From Flavobacteriales bacterium (GTDB taxonomy: Bacteria > Bacteroidota > Bacteroidia > Flavobacteriales_D > Sanyastnellaceae), in assembly GCA_016722445.1 (NCBI GenBank), contig JADKIZ010000001.1, positions 1-64,000 of the forward strand: 64,000 nt of DNA, written 5' to 3'. Positions 46,233 through 54,799 of this stretch are shown here, piece after piece. Under the pieces are notes generated by a model, which saw nothing but the letters and a program-made list of their open reading frames with translations, was not told the DNA's origin and ran no database searches. Both the position numbers and the translations under genes were made by a program. How positions within the stretch are numbered: the stretch's first letter is position 1; the number at the start of each line of letters is the position of its first letter.

Positions 46233-47531
46233 ATGATCTTTGGTAAGAAAGACAAAGACATCGAAGTAACCATGGCGAAAACTTCGATGAATGATCTCAC
46301 CGAAACAGTAGCAGCAAGTGGTAAAATCCAACCTGAAACTGAAGTAAAAATTCAATCAGAAGTTTCCGGACAAATCACAGAACTTCCAGTGAAGGAAGGT
46401 GATATGGTGAAACAAGGACAACTGTTGGTGAAAATCAATCCGGATCTTTATACCTCTGCATTGAACCGAGCACAAGCAGCACTGAACAGTGCAAAAAGCA
46501 ATTTGAGCAGCGCAAAGGCAAGACTTTCTCAAGCAGAAGCTCAATTCAAAGCGACAGATCTGAACTACAACCGACAGAAAAAACTCTTCGAAGAGAACGC
46601 CATTTCAAAAGCAGAACTTGAAAACATCACCAGTCAGTGGGAAACATCGAAGGCAGAAGTTGCAGCGGCCAAAGAAAGTATTTCCAGTGCTGAATTCTCC
46701 ATAGAAAGCGCACAGGCTGGCGTAAATGAAGCTACGGACAACTTAAAACGTACGACCATTCTTGCACCTATGACAGGAACTGTTACAGCCTTGAACAAAG
46801 AACTTGGCGAAACTGTGTTGGGAAACAATATGATGAGTGGTGATGTGATCATGAAAGTTTCCGCATTGGATTTTATGGAAGTAAATGTTGAAGTAAATGA
46901 AAGTGATATCGTACGTGTGACCTTAGGTGATACAGCAATTGTAGAAGTGGATTCGTATAAAGATGAAAAATTCAAAGGTCTGGTTACAGAAATCGGCAAC
47001 ACTGCGTTGAACGCACTCACCACAGCATTGAGTATGGACCAGGTAACAAATTTTTCAGTAAAAATTAGAATTTTACCTGAATCCTACCAACATCTGCTTC
47101 AAAACAAACCAGCAAATGAATCGCCATTCAAACCGGGAATGAGCGCCACAGTAGATATCATCACAGATCAGGCGAAAAATGTATTGAGTGTTCCGATCAA
47201 AGCAGTGGCAACGCGTGAAGACACCACTTCGGCAAGTGCAACAGAACGATTCAAGAAGCGCATGGCGGAAGATGAAGAAACTACTGACGACAAAGAATCA
47301 GATAAACCCCTGGAAGTTGTGTTTGTTTACAATGAAACCGCCGGCACGGCAGAATTGCGTGTGGTGGAAACAGGAATACAAGACGACAAATTCATTCAGA
47401 TTAAATCCGGAATCAAAGAAGGAGATGAGGTGATTACTGGTCCTTATGAAGAAGTATCGCGCACGCTCAAACCCGGCGATAAAGTGAAAAGAAAAACCTC
47501 AATCGACATCGAGGAGAAAAAAGAAGAATAA
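46233..47531 (+). CDS. Periplasmic adaptor (HlyD/MacA-like) of a tripartite efflux system
   Basis: 432 residues from 46233. Lipoyl/barrel-sandwich halves flank a coiled-coil hairpin (NRAQAALNSAKSNLSSAKARL and SQWETSKAEVAAAKES) as in MacA-type adaptors; the beta-barrel and membrane-proximal parts follow (ILAPMTGTVTALNKELGE, FKPGMSATVDIIT, VLSVPIKAVATRED). The N-terminal membrane anchor is just upstream in another frame: with one more A in the run at 46182-46187 the text reads SRNKKRLLWIGGTLVLIIVLAMIFGKK. So the true start is probably near 46170. An acidic insert (about residues 335-365) precedes the last strands. Partner is the TolC gene before it. Confidence 0.87.
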   Translation: MIFGKKDKDIEVTMAKTSMNDLTETVAASGKIQPETEVKIQSEVSGQITELPVKEGDMVKQGQLLVKINPDLYTSALNRAQAALNSAKSNLSSAKARLSQAEAQFKATDLNYNRQKKLFEENAISKAELENITSQWETSKAEVAAAKESISSAEFSIESAQAGVNEATDNLKRTTILAPMTGTVTALNKELGETVLGNNMMSGDVIMKVSALDFMEVNVEVNESDIVRVTLGDTAIVEVDSYKDEKFKGLVTEIGNTALNALTTALSMDQVTNFSVKIRILPESYQHLLQNKPANESPFKPGMSATVDIITDQAKNVLSVPIKAVATREDTTSASATERFKKRMAEDEETTDDKESDKPLEVVFVYNETAGTAELRVVETGIQDDKFIQIKSGIKEGDEVITGPYEEVSRTLKPGDKVKRKTSIDIEEKKEE

Positions 47532-47532
47532 C

Positions 47533-48213
47533 ATGTCGGTTATTCTCCTCATAGAAACAACAACAGTCAATTGTTCTGTAGCACTTCATCAGGATGGCAA
47601 AATCATCCGGTTGCGAGAAGAATCGGCTGAGCATTTCGTCCATGCGGAATCACTCCATGTATTCATACGATCTGTGATAGAAGAATCCGGTTTTCGGATG
47701 AATGATCTGGATGCAATAGCCGTTAGTCAGGGTCCCGGATCATATACCGGATTAAGGATAGGGATATCAGCAGCCAAAGGATTATGTTTTGCATTAAACA
47801 AACCGCTTATCGCAGTGGATACACTGGAAGCACTTGCAGAAGATGCACTATTGACAGGAGTGGAAGCGGATATTATCATACCCATGATTGACGCGCGGCG
47901 TATGGAAGTTTATTGCGCAGTTTACGATGGAAAATTAAACAGACTTGAAGGACCTACCGCAGTGGTAGTGGATGAAAGTTATTTTAATAAATACAGCGAT
48001 CAACGTTTGATTCTCACGGGTGATGGTTCGGCCAAATTCCAACATTTGGTAAGTGCTCAAACCAACAGTTTGAACCGTATGCCTTCCGCCACGATGCTCT
48101 CGAATATTGCTCAGCGAAAATTCGATTCCGGGTTATTTGAAGATGTGGCTTATTTCGATCCATTTTATTTGAAAGACTATATACCCGGAGTTGCTAAAAA
48201 ATCCGTGCTTTGA
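47533..48213 (+). CDS. tsaB: tRNA threonylcarbamoyladenosine biosynthesis protein TsaB
   Basis: 226-residue ASKHA-fold protein that partners TsaD in making t6A37 of ANN-decoding tRNAs. Motifs seen: ILLIETTTVNCSVAL at the N-terminus, HVFIRSVIEE, DLDAIAVSQGPGSYTGLRIGISAAKGLCFALN (the family signature) and PMIDARRMEVYCAVY. The C-terminus (YFDPFYLKDYIPGVAKKS) is the usual Bacteroidota end. Its ATG is one base after the adaptor's stop, so it may be co-transcribed with the efflux genes by position alone. Confidence 0.93.
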   Translation: MSVILLIETTTVNCSVALHQDGKIIRLREESAEHFVHAESLHVFIRSVIEESGFRMNDLDAIAVSQGPGSYTGLRIGISAAKGLCFALNKPLIAVDTLEALAEDALLTGVEADIIIPMIDARRMEVYCAVYDGKLNRLEGPTAVVVDESYFNKYSDQRLILTGDGSAKFQHLVSAQTNSLNRMPSATMLSNIAQRKFDSGLFEDVAYFDPFYLKDYIPGVAKKSVL

Positions 48214-48287
48214 ACATGGTCTTCACATACTGAAAACCATCTATCACCGTTTACATTTGGAAACCTTGTCGGGTCTATTTTTGACAC

Positions 48288-48713
48288 ATGAATAAAGGCA
48301 TACGCAATTTCATCCTCATCTGTTTGGTGCTACTTTCCTGCCATAGCTGCAAGGACAAGGGCAACTACAATGTGCCTTATGTTCCAGTTAACATCACCAT
48401 CAATGTGAACCAACCTGACTTTTTCAACCTGACCGTCCCAACGGGATGGGTTTATATCACAGGAGGAAGCAGGGGCATCATTGTATATCGCAAATCAGAT
48501 ACAGAATTTGTAGCGATAGAAAGACACAGCACCTATTTACCGGAAGACCAATGTGCCGTGACGGTCTTAAGTGATGGAGTTTTGTTGGACGATCCTTGCT
48601 CCGATTCTCAGTGGCTCATCATGGATGGCACCTTGGTGAATGGTCCGGCCAGTACGCCGTTGGTGACCTACGATACCATGTACAATGCACCGTATTTGAC
48701 GATTGTGAATTGA
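48288..48713 (+). CDS. Small lipoprotein with Rieske-like layout but no cluster ligands
   Basis: 141 residues. The signal ends in a lipobox (ILICLVLLSCHSC). The mature part has the order typical of Bacteroidota Rieske-like lipoproteins: VPVNITINVNQPDFFNL, VPTGWVYITGGSRGIIVYRKSD, AIERHSTYLPEDQC, DPCSDSQWLIMDGTLVNGPASTPL, YNAPYLTIVN. In a true Rieske protein two CxH boxes bind [2Fe-2S]; here only RHSTYLPEDQC and DPCSDSQ remain, so a cluster is doubtful. Function unknown; fold assignment is inference. Confidence 0.6.
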   Translation: MNKGIRNFILICLVLLSCHSCKDKGNYNVPYVPVNITINVNQPDFFNLTVPTGWVYITGGSRGIIVYRKSDTEFVAIERHSTYLPEDQCAVTVLSDGVLLDDPCSDSQWLIMDGTLVNGPASTPLVTYDTMYNAPYLTIVN

Positions 48714-48809
48714 TCATAGAACAAATTCACAACAAACTGTATGCATTTTCATCAAACACATCACAGCCGAGAGCACCGCATCATTTCCTTTGGATGAGAA
48801 ATCCAAACA

Positions 48810-49178
48810 ATGAAACCACTTTACACCATTGCCCTGCTGATTGGCAGCAATATCTTCATGACTCTCGCATGGTATGGCCATTTAAAATTCAAAGAATATG
48901 AATGGGGTAAAGGTTTGGGTTTGTTTGCAGTGATTCTGATAAGCTGGGGAATGGCATTTTTCGAATATTGCCTTCAGGTGCCCGCGAACAGGATCGGGTC
49001 TCAGGAGTATGGCGGTCCATTCACGCTTGTCCAGCTTAAAATCATCCAGGAAGCCATTACGCTGATCTTATTCATGGCATTTTCCCTCCTATTCTTCAAG
49101 CATGAAGCCATGAAGTGGAATCATTATGCCGCCATAGCCATGATTTTCGGAGCGGTCTATCTGGTTTTCAAGGAGTAA
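48810..49178 (+). CDS. DUF486 (DMT-like) four-helix membrane protein
   Basis: 122 residues with four helices: YTIALLIGSNIFMTLAWYGHL, GLFAVILISWGMAFFEYCLQVP, IIQEAITLILFMAFSLLFF and HYAAIAMIFGAVYLVF. The AWYGHLKF and EYCLQVPANRIG motifs and the length match the DUF486 family, related to half-size drug/metabolite transporters. Substrate unknown. It stands alone between two lipoprotein genes on the same strand. Confidence 0.85.
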   Translation: MKPLYTIALLIGSNIFMTLAWYGHLKFKEYEWGKGLGLFAVILISWGMAFFEYCLQVPANRIGSQEYGGPFTLVQLKIIQEAITLILFMAFSLLFFKHEAMKWNHYAAIAMIFGAVYLVFKE

Positions 49179-49245
49179 ATTCAGGTAAAATGCAACTAAA
49201 GCACCTGTGGTCACGTAACAGCGGTCGACCCATAATAAATCAGAC

Positions 49246-49779
49246 ATGAAAAAGATCACCCTGCTTGCCAGTATCATCGCGACAGTAGTAGCATTAGAAG
49301 CCTGCCATTCAAACGAACCCCAGGCACCACAAGCCGAAAATCCGGTTGTAGTGAATCCCAATGATTCATTGTTTACTGTCAATGAAGCCGGCTACAATTT
49401 TCAAATTGCATTACCCAAAGATTTGATGATTGCCAATGCCCCTGAAATAGCGGTAAATGAAGCAACAGGAGAACTCAACATCCGATTGGGTGAGCAGTTC
49501 TGGATTGTTGCCACACAAGAACAAATGGATTTGGCATCGATCAAACACGAACTCGAAGAAGACATGCTTTTCACCAATAAAGTGGTGGAAGAGTCCAATA
49601 ATTCGCTGCTCGTTCAGAGAATACTTCCTGATGGCACGACTTATGATTACAGCTACCAAAGTCTCAATCAAATTTCAGGTAAACCCTATGTTTTCAAAAC
49701 GAGTGAAGAAGGTGAGTTTTCCATGGAGAGCGTTAACAGAATGCGCCAGGCGATCTCAACTGTTCATCAGAAAGCATAA
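49246..49779 (+). CDS. Lipoprotein of unknown function
   Basis: 177 residues with a lipobox signal (IATVVALEAC, Cys20). A Pro/Ala/Gln/Asn-rich linker (SNEPQAPQAENPVVV) is followed by a compact alpha/beta part (AGYNFQIALPKDLM, LNIRLGEQFWIVATQEQ, SLLVQRILPDGTTYDYSYQ). No catalytic motif or known family. Codon use and composition are like the neighbouring core genes. Confidence 0.65.
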   Translation: MKKITLLASIIATVVALEACHSNEPQAPQAENPVVVNPNDSLFTVNEAGYNFQIALPKDLMIANAPEIAVNEATGELNIRLGEQFWIVATQEQMDLASIKHELEEDMLFTNKVVEESNNSLLVQRILPDGTTYDYSYQSLNQISGKPYVFKTSEEGEFSMESVNRMRQAISTVHQKA

Positions 49780-49827
49780 AATCTTTTCCTTAAATTTGAC
49801 CACCTTATACTCAGAATCTGACCCACA

Positions 49828-50616
49828 ATGATGAAAACCCTATTAATTTCCATTTCGCTCATGTTGCTATCGGTGTTGGCATACTCCGAAGTTGTAGTCA
49901 TCAGCGGTATATATCAGGGAAAAGACCTGTATGTAAAAAATCCCATCACCACTTCCGGAATCGGCTATTGCATATTCGAGGTATTGGTGAATGGCAATAT
50001 CACAAGTGACGAGGTGAATTCACCTGCGTTTGCGGTTGATCTTGCTGTATGGAGCTTGAAACAGGGCGAACCTGTTGAAATCGTATTGCGTTGCAAAGAA
50101 AACTGCGATGTGAAAATCATCAATCCGGAAGTGATATATCCAAACAGCACTTTTGAAGTTGCTACGATGGATCTCACTCCAGATGGTTTACTCACCTGGT
50201 CAACGACCAAAGAATCTTCTTCCATTCCATACATTGTAGAACAATTCAGATGGAACAGATGGATCAAAGTTGGTGAAGTAATTGGACTTGGAAAACCAGA
50301 AGAAAACAAGTACAGTTTTCAAGCAAAACTTCACAGCGGACAGAACACTTTCCGTGTTTATCAGCTCGACTACAAAGGACAGCGAACTTCGCAGGAGATC
50401 AAAGTGACGAGCAATACAAAAGAAGTATTGATCAAGAACAACAGGGTATCTTCGAGCATTGATTTTTCAGAAGAAACCGACTATGAAATTTATTCTGAAT
50501 ATGGTGCATTGGTGAAAGCTGGTCGTGGCTCAACTGTAGATGCATCGAAATTTTTCAAAGGAAAATACTACGTGAGTTTCGACAACAAAGGCGGAATCAT
50601 TGTAGAAAAGAAATAA
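49828..50616 (+). CDS. Secreted beta-sandwich protein of unknown function
   Basis: 262 residues with a signal peptide (TLLISISLMLLSVLAYS). The mature part has an N-terminal beta domain (VVVISGIYQGKDLYVKNP, CIFEVLVNG, VEIVLRCKENC) and a fibronectin III-like middle (TWSTTKESSSIPYIVEQFRWNRWIKVGEV, SGQNTFRVYQLDYKGQRTSQEI). The last 60 residues (DFSEETDYEIYSEYGALVKAG, KYYVSFDNKGGIIVEKK) recall the strands of a T9SS type A sorting domain but lack the YPNP opening, so secretion by T9SS is only possible. An intrinsic terminator follows. Confidence 0.65.
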   Translation: MMKTLLISISLMLLSVLAYSEVVVISGIYQGKDLYVKNPITTSGIGYCIFEVLVNGNITSDEVNSPAFAVDLAVWSLKQGEPVEIVLRCKENCDVKIINPEVIYPNSTFEVATMDLTPDGLLTWSTTKESSSIPYIVEQFRWNRWIKVGEVIGLGKPEENKYSFQAKLHSGQNTFRVYQLDYKGQRTSQEIKVTSNTKEVLIKNNRVSSSIDFSEETDYEIYSEYGALVKAGRGSTVDASKFFKGKYYVSFDNKGGIIVEKK

Positions 50617-50640
50617 ACAAACATCAGCAATGATGGCTTC

Positions 50641-50675
50641 ACCCCTGCTCGATCAGAGCAGGGGTTTTTATTTTT
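50641..50675 (+). terminator. Intrinsic terminator
   Basis: CCCCTGCTC (50642-50650) pairs perfectly with GAGCAGGGG (50656-50664) around a five-base loop, followed by TTTTTATTTTT. It lies 25 bases after the secreted protein's stop codon and just before the epimerase gene. Confidence 0.88.
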
Positions 50676-50696
50676 ACCGCTAAATAAGAAAATAGT

Positions 50697-51104
50697 ATGC
50701 TGAACAAAATCGAACATCTCGGAATTGCTGTAAAGGATCTGGCCACTTCTGAAAAAATATTTACCGATTTGCTGGGCGTACAACCGTACAAGCGTGAAGA
50801 AGTAGAAAGTGAACATGTGATCACTTCTTTTTTTCAATGTGGAGAATCCAAAATTGAATTGTTACAAGCGACATCACCAGACAGTGCCATTGCCAAATTC
50901 CTTGATAAAAACAGAGAAGGTATTCATCACATCGCCTTTGATGTATCTGACATATTTGCAGAAATCGATCGACTGAAAAGTCTCGGTTATGAGATGATCC
51001 ATGAAAAACCAAAAGATGGTGCAGACAATAAACTCATCGCATTCTTACATCCCAAAACAACCAATTCAGTTTTGGTAGAGTTATGTCAGGAAAAATCGAA
51101 GTGA
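50697..51104 (+). CDS. mce: Methylmalonyl-CoA epimerase
   Basis: 135-residue vicinal-oxygen-chelate protein that interconverts (S)- and (R)-methylmalonyl-CoA in propionate/succinate metabolism. Metal ligands of the family are visible: His in IEHLGIAVKDL, an internal Gln/Glu in ESKIELLQATSPDS, His in GIHHIAFDVSD and Glu in SVLVELCQEK. KPKDGADNKLIAFLHPKTT matches the conserved C-terminal stretch. Length is standard. Mutase subunits are not in the window. Confidence 0.92.
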   Translation: MLNKIEHLGIAVKDLATSEKIFTDLLGVQPYKREEVESEHVITSFFQCGESKIELLQATSPDSAIAKFLDKNREGIHHIAFDVSDIFAEIDRLKSLGYEMIHEKPKDGADNKLIAFLHPKTTNSVLVELCQEKSK

Positions 51105-51120
51105 TGGATTTCACATCCAA

Positions 51121-52008
51121 TCAATGCTTCTCGCGTTTGCGTTTCATCTTTTTATTCTGAGGACCCCAAAGGTCGCTTGACTTGTGTTTTCCTCCCTTTT
51201 CGAGGTCAACATCATGACCAGGTTGATTTTCACATTTCCTGTCTTGGGCCATGGTTAGCCATTGGATCCGAATCGAAAAAATAATTGGTCTGTATTTTCC
51301 TGTATAGTATGGTAAAGTAGATTTCAAGTCATACCACGGATACACACCTAGTATGGGAGTTTCTATGGACGGCACGATATAGATGCCTGGTTCCGGTTTC
51401 CAACCAAAACTCAGTTTATAGTGAAATTGTCCAACAATTTTACCCGGGTCCTGCCAGTCAGCGCCGAAGTAAGGACCGTTTTGCCTACGCGAGATCAACG
51501 CAAAATCGGCGTTCGCACCGAGTGAATTTTGAATCCAGAAATGATCAGTGAGTTGAAGGATATTGCTGCAGTTGACGAAAGCACCCAAAAAGTGATCAGA
51601 AAAAGAAGAATTGCTTTGAAGAGGCGCGCTGCCACCTGGGCCGAAAATAGCACCGTCGAATGAGTCACGGCCGCGCAGCATTTTATAGTGAATGCCGTAA
51701 TCCAGATGATCTAATAAAATGCGTCCGGAATAAAACTTATGTCGACCCGCTTCGATATAGGCACCAATTTTCCCTGCTCTGGAAAAATCGCCGGAGTACA
51801 AAGTATCCAAACCTTCTATGTTTTCATTGTATCCGGTAAGGCTTTCCTTGCGATTGACGGGCAACATATAGGTGATACCCGGAGCGATGAACCAACCCGT
51901 GTTTTTGTACGCAGTACCTTGCACAAAAACAGGCGTGAGTTGGCGCTTATGTTGTGCATGAGCCAACAACGATAACGAAACGAAAAAGCAGGCGAGCAAC
52001 TTGTTCAT
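51121..52008 (-). CDS. Predicted outer-membrane protein of unknown function
   Basis: 295 residues with a signal peptide (MNKLLACFFVSLSLLAHAQ). The mature part alternates polar and aromatic residues as in a small barrel (TPVFVQGTAYKNTGWFIAPGITYMLP, AGKIGAYIEAGRHKFYSG, HYKLSFGWKPEPGIYIVPSIET, RPIIFSIRIQWLTMA). The last strand is followed by a 45-residue hydrophilic tail ending in Lys/Arg (KKMKRKREKH), unusual because a barrel normally ends at its last strand. No family recognised. It converges with the epimerase gene. Confidence 0.6.
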   Translation of the reverse strand: MNKLLACFFVSLSLLAHAQHKRQLTPVFVQGTAYKNTGWFIAPGITYMLPVNRKESLTGYNENIEGLDTLYSGDFSRAGKIGAYIEAGRHKFYSGRILLDHLDYGIHYKMLRGRDSFDGAIFGPGGSAPLQSNSSFSDHFLGAFVNCSNILQLTDHFWIQNSLGANADFALISRRQNGPYFGADWQDPGKIVGQFHYKLSFGWKPEPGIYIVPSIETPILGVYPWYDLKSTLPYYTGKYRPIIFSIRIQWLTMAQDRKCENQPGHDVDLEKGGKHKSSDLWGPQNKKMKRKREKH

Positions 52009-52079
52009 GATGTGAAGATAGACTCTTCACACAACGCAAGAACCTTCATCTTATTGAGTAACCAACGCTAAGATGTGAA

Positions 52080-53422
52080 TCAGAGCAGGCTCAGGATACG
52101 TTGTTCCACCTCTTCGGTATTCCAACGTGTTTCGATTTCTGGCATGGCCATCACCTGATTCATGATATGTTGCTGACGATCACCATTACGAAGTGCATCG
52201 GCGTACGGAATATTGGTAAAGGAAACCTGTGTATAGAGCGGAATCCATTTCTCAGGGTGTTTTTCACTGAACCATGATTCAATTTTTTTCTGCAACAAGA
52301 AATCTTTATCTGCAGTCTTATCGCGCATTTCGATATAGTTTCTCAAAGCAAGTTCGAGAATGGCATCGCCAGCAGGTTTTCTAATCCGCGAATATTCAGG
52401 GAAAATTTTCTGATAATTTTCACCATGTTGAGAAATGAGATCGTTCAAGGCTGTGCAATCTTCGAATCCTGCGTTCATGCCTTGTCCAAAGAATGGAACG
52501 ATGGCGTGTGCCGCATCTCCAAGCAAACAAACACTGTCCTCATAGTGCCAAGGATTGCATTTGATCATCACAAGACTTGCGTCAGGATTGGCGAAGAAAT
52601 CAAGTGTCAGCTCAGGCATCAATTCCAAAGCATCCGGGAAATTCGCTTTGAAGAAAGCAGTAACTGCTTCAGGTGTTCTCAGATTCTGCAATGAATTTTT
52701 ACCTTCAAAAGCGATGAACAAGGTACAAGTAAAGCTTCCATCCACATTGGGAAGAGCAATCATCATGTATTCACCGCGTGGCCAGATATGCAGACAGTCG
52801 CTGCGCATTTGGTGCGTACCATCGGGATTTGCAGGAATTTCCAATTCCTTGTATCCATGATTGAGATAAGTCTGAGAATAATCGTATCGATCGAGGCGCG
52901 AAAGTCTTGTTCTTACAGCACTGAAAGCCCCGTCTGTTCCGTAGATCTGATCGAAAGACTCATGAACATCTTCACCAGTTTTTTCGTTGTAAAAAGAAAT
53001 CGTTTTGGTATTCACATCCAAATCAGTGCAGCGATGATCGAAAACGAGTTCAAGATTTTCATATTGATCAGCACAATGCAAAAGTGTCTGATTGAGCAAT
53101 CCGCGTGACACAGAATAAAAATAGCCTGATCGTCTTTTCCGTATGGTTGGTAAGTAAGCGTTCCATCCACCGCATGCATCAGTCTTCCTTTCATCGGTAT
53201 TGACACCTTGCGGATATCTGCTTCGATACCGGCACCGATCAATCCTTTCCAACCACGCTCACTGAGCGCGAGGTTGATACTTTTTCCCTGAACCACTTTC
53301 ATTTTGCGGATATCAGGACGTCTGTCGAATACACGAACCTGATAACCTCTTTTAGCAAGATAAATGGCCCAAAGACCTCCTACGAGTCCGGCTCCAACAA
53401 CAGCGGTTTTTTTATTGCTCAT
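52080..53422 (-). CDS. kmo: Kynurenine 3-monooxygenase, frameshifted
   Basis: FAD-dependent hydroxylase turning kynurenine to 3-hydroxykynurenine in tryptophan breakdown. The N-terminal frame (53422-53012) holds the FAD fingerprint AVVGAGLVGGLWAIYLAKRGYQVRVFDRRPD and GKSINLALSERGWKGL. From about 53120 the protein continues in another frame: FYSVSRGLLNQTLL, FDQIYGTDGAFSAVRTRL, and the second FAD motif VCLLGDAAHAIVPFFGQGMNAGFEDC. Adding one T to the TTTTT run near 53120 gives DDQAIFYSVSRG, so an undercall is likely. Total about 447 residues, normal. The C-terminal part is soluble-looking, without the eukaryotic membrane anchor. Confidence 0.9.
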
Positions 53423-53438
53423 GTGTGCAAGAATAAGG

Positions 53439-54584
53439 TCAGATTTGATTTAACGCCTGAGATAAATCATCGATCAGGTCTTCGATATCTTCCACACCCA
53501 CGCTGAGGCGCAGGAGTGAATCCACAGGTCCGGTTTTCACACGTTCTTCTTTAGGAATGGATGCATGTGTCATCGAAGCAGGATGCCCTACCAGAGACTC
53601 TACACCACCGAGAGATTCGGCCAAAGAAAACACACGAAGCGATTGAGCAAGTTTTGTGGCATCTTCAAACGAATCACTTTTCAGTGTAAAAGAAATCATT
53701 CCACCAAAATCTTTCATTTGACTTTTGGCGACATCGTGATTTGGGTGATCGGGGAAACCAGGCCAGTAGACTTTACCTACCTTAGGATGATTTCTGAGAA
53801 ATTCGGCCACAGTTTTTCCGTTTGCACAATGTGCCTGCATACGCAGGTGCAGAGTCTTCAAACCACGCAACACCAAAAACGAATCCTGTGGTCCGGGAAC
53901 CGGTCCGCAAGAATTGGTGATAAAAGCCAATTGCTCATAATATTGATCGTTGTTGGTCATGAGTGTTCCCATCACCACATCGCTATGCCCACCGAGGTAT
54001 TTGGTAGCACTGTGCATCACAATATCAGCACCGAGATCCAATGGATTCTGCAGATAAGGTGAAGCGAAGGTGTTATCGACAATGCTGATTAGATTTCTCT
54101 CTTTAGCCAGTTTAGTGAATGCGACGATATCGATAATTTTCATCATCGGATTCGTCGGCGTTTCAATCCACAACATTTTCGTATTAGCAGAAAGTTTGGA
54201 CTTCACCTCTTCCATGTTGTGCATATCCACGAAGTGAAATACGATGCCATACTTCGCGAAAACCTTCGTGAACATGCGATATGTTCCACCATAGAGATCA
54301 TCAGTAGCGATGACTTCATCACCTGGCGACAACATTTTGATGATGGTATCCGCTGCGCCCATTCCACTGGAAAAACACAACGCATACTTCGCATTTTCCA
54401 ATGCTGCGAGACAATTTTCCAATGCAACTCGCGTGGGATTCTTGCCGCGCGCATAGGCATAGCCCTTGTGCTTAGCCGGGGCTTCCTGCACATAAGTTGA
54501 AGTCTGGTAGATTGGCGTCATGATCGCACCGGTTGTTGGATCAGGTTCCTGACCAGCATGAATGGCTTTTGTTCCGAATTTCAT
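53439..54584 (-). CDS. Cystathionine gamma-synthase/gamma-lyase type PLP enzyme
   Basis: Trans-sulfuration enzyme of the Cys/Met metabolism PLP family. From the ATG at 54584 (MKFGTKAIHAGQEPDPTTGAI) the product is 381 residues; an open extension to 54626 is not conserved. Motifs: YARGKNPTRVALE, SSGMGAADTIIKMLSPGDEVIATDDLYGGT, the PLP lysine in HSATKYLGGHSDVVMG, and the C-terminal SLGGVESLVGHPASMTHAS. The family's synthase and lyase activities are hard to tell apart from sequence; MetB-like synthase is slightly favoured by KAIHAGQEPD. Kynurenine monooxygenase follows 16 bases downstream on the same strand. Confidence 0.9.
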   Translation of the reverse strand: MKFGTKAIHAGQEPDPTTGAIMTPIYQTSTYVQEAPAKHKGYAYARGKNPTRVALENCLAALENAKYALCFSSGMGAADTIIKMLSPGDEVIATDDLYGGTYRMFTKVFAKYGIVFHFVDMHNMEEVKSKLSANTKMLWIETPTNPMMKIIDIVAFTKLAKERNLISIVDNTFASPYLQNPLDLGADIVMHSATKYLGGHSDVVMGTLMTNNDQYYEQLAFITNSCGPVPGPQDSFLVLRGLKTLHLRMQAHCANGKTVAEFLRNHPKVGKVYWPGFPDHPNHDVAKSQMKDFGGMISFTLKSDSFEDATKLAQSLRVFSLAESLGGVESLVGHPASMTHASIPKEERVKTGPVDSLLRLSVGVEDIEDLIDDLSQALNQI

Positions 54585-54799
54585 ATTGAAAATTAATGAT
54601 GGCGAAAATAAGAGCGCAAGAGGCATCGGCGGGAAACCATGGTAAAATCAGGTAGGATGAAGTTTTATCAAAGTCTTAACATCAGACAGAGCGTCGACAA
54701 TGCGTAATTTTCGTGCGCAATCACCTGGTCTTATTCTTTACGCGCCATCACCTCAGTGACGGGTAATGTTGATTTCCACCAACAGATTGTCCCGCAACC

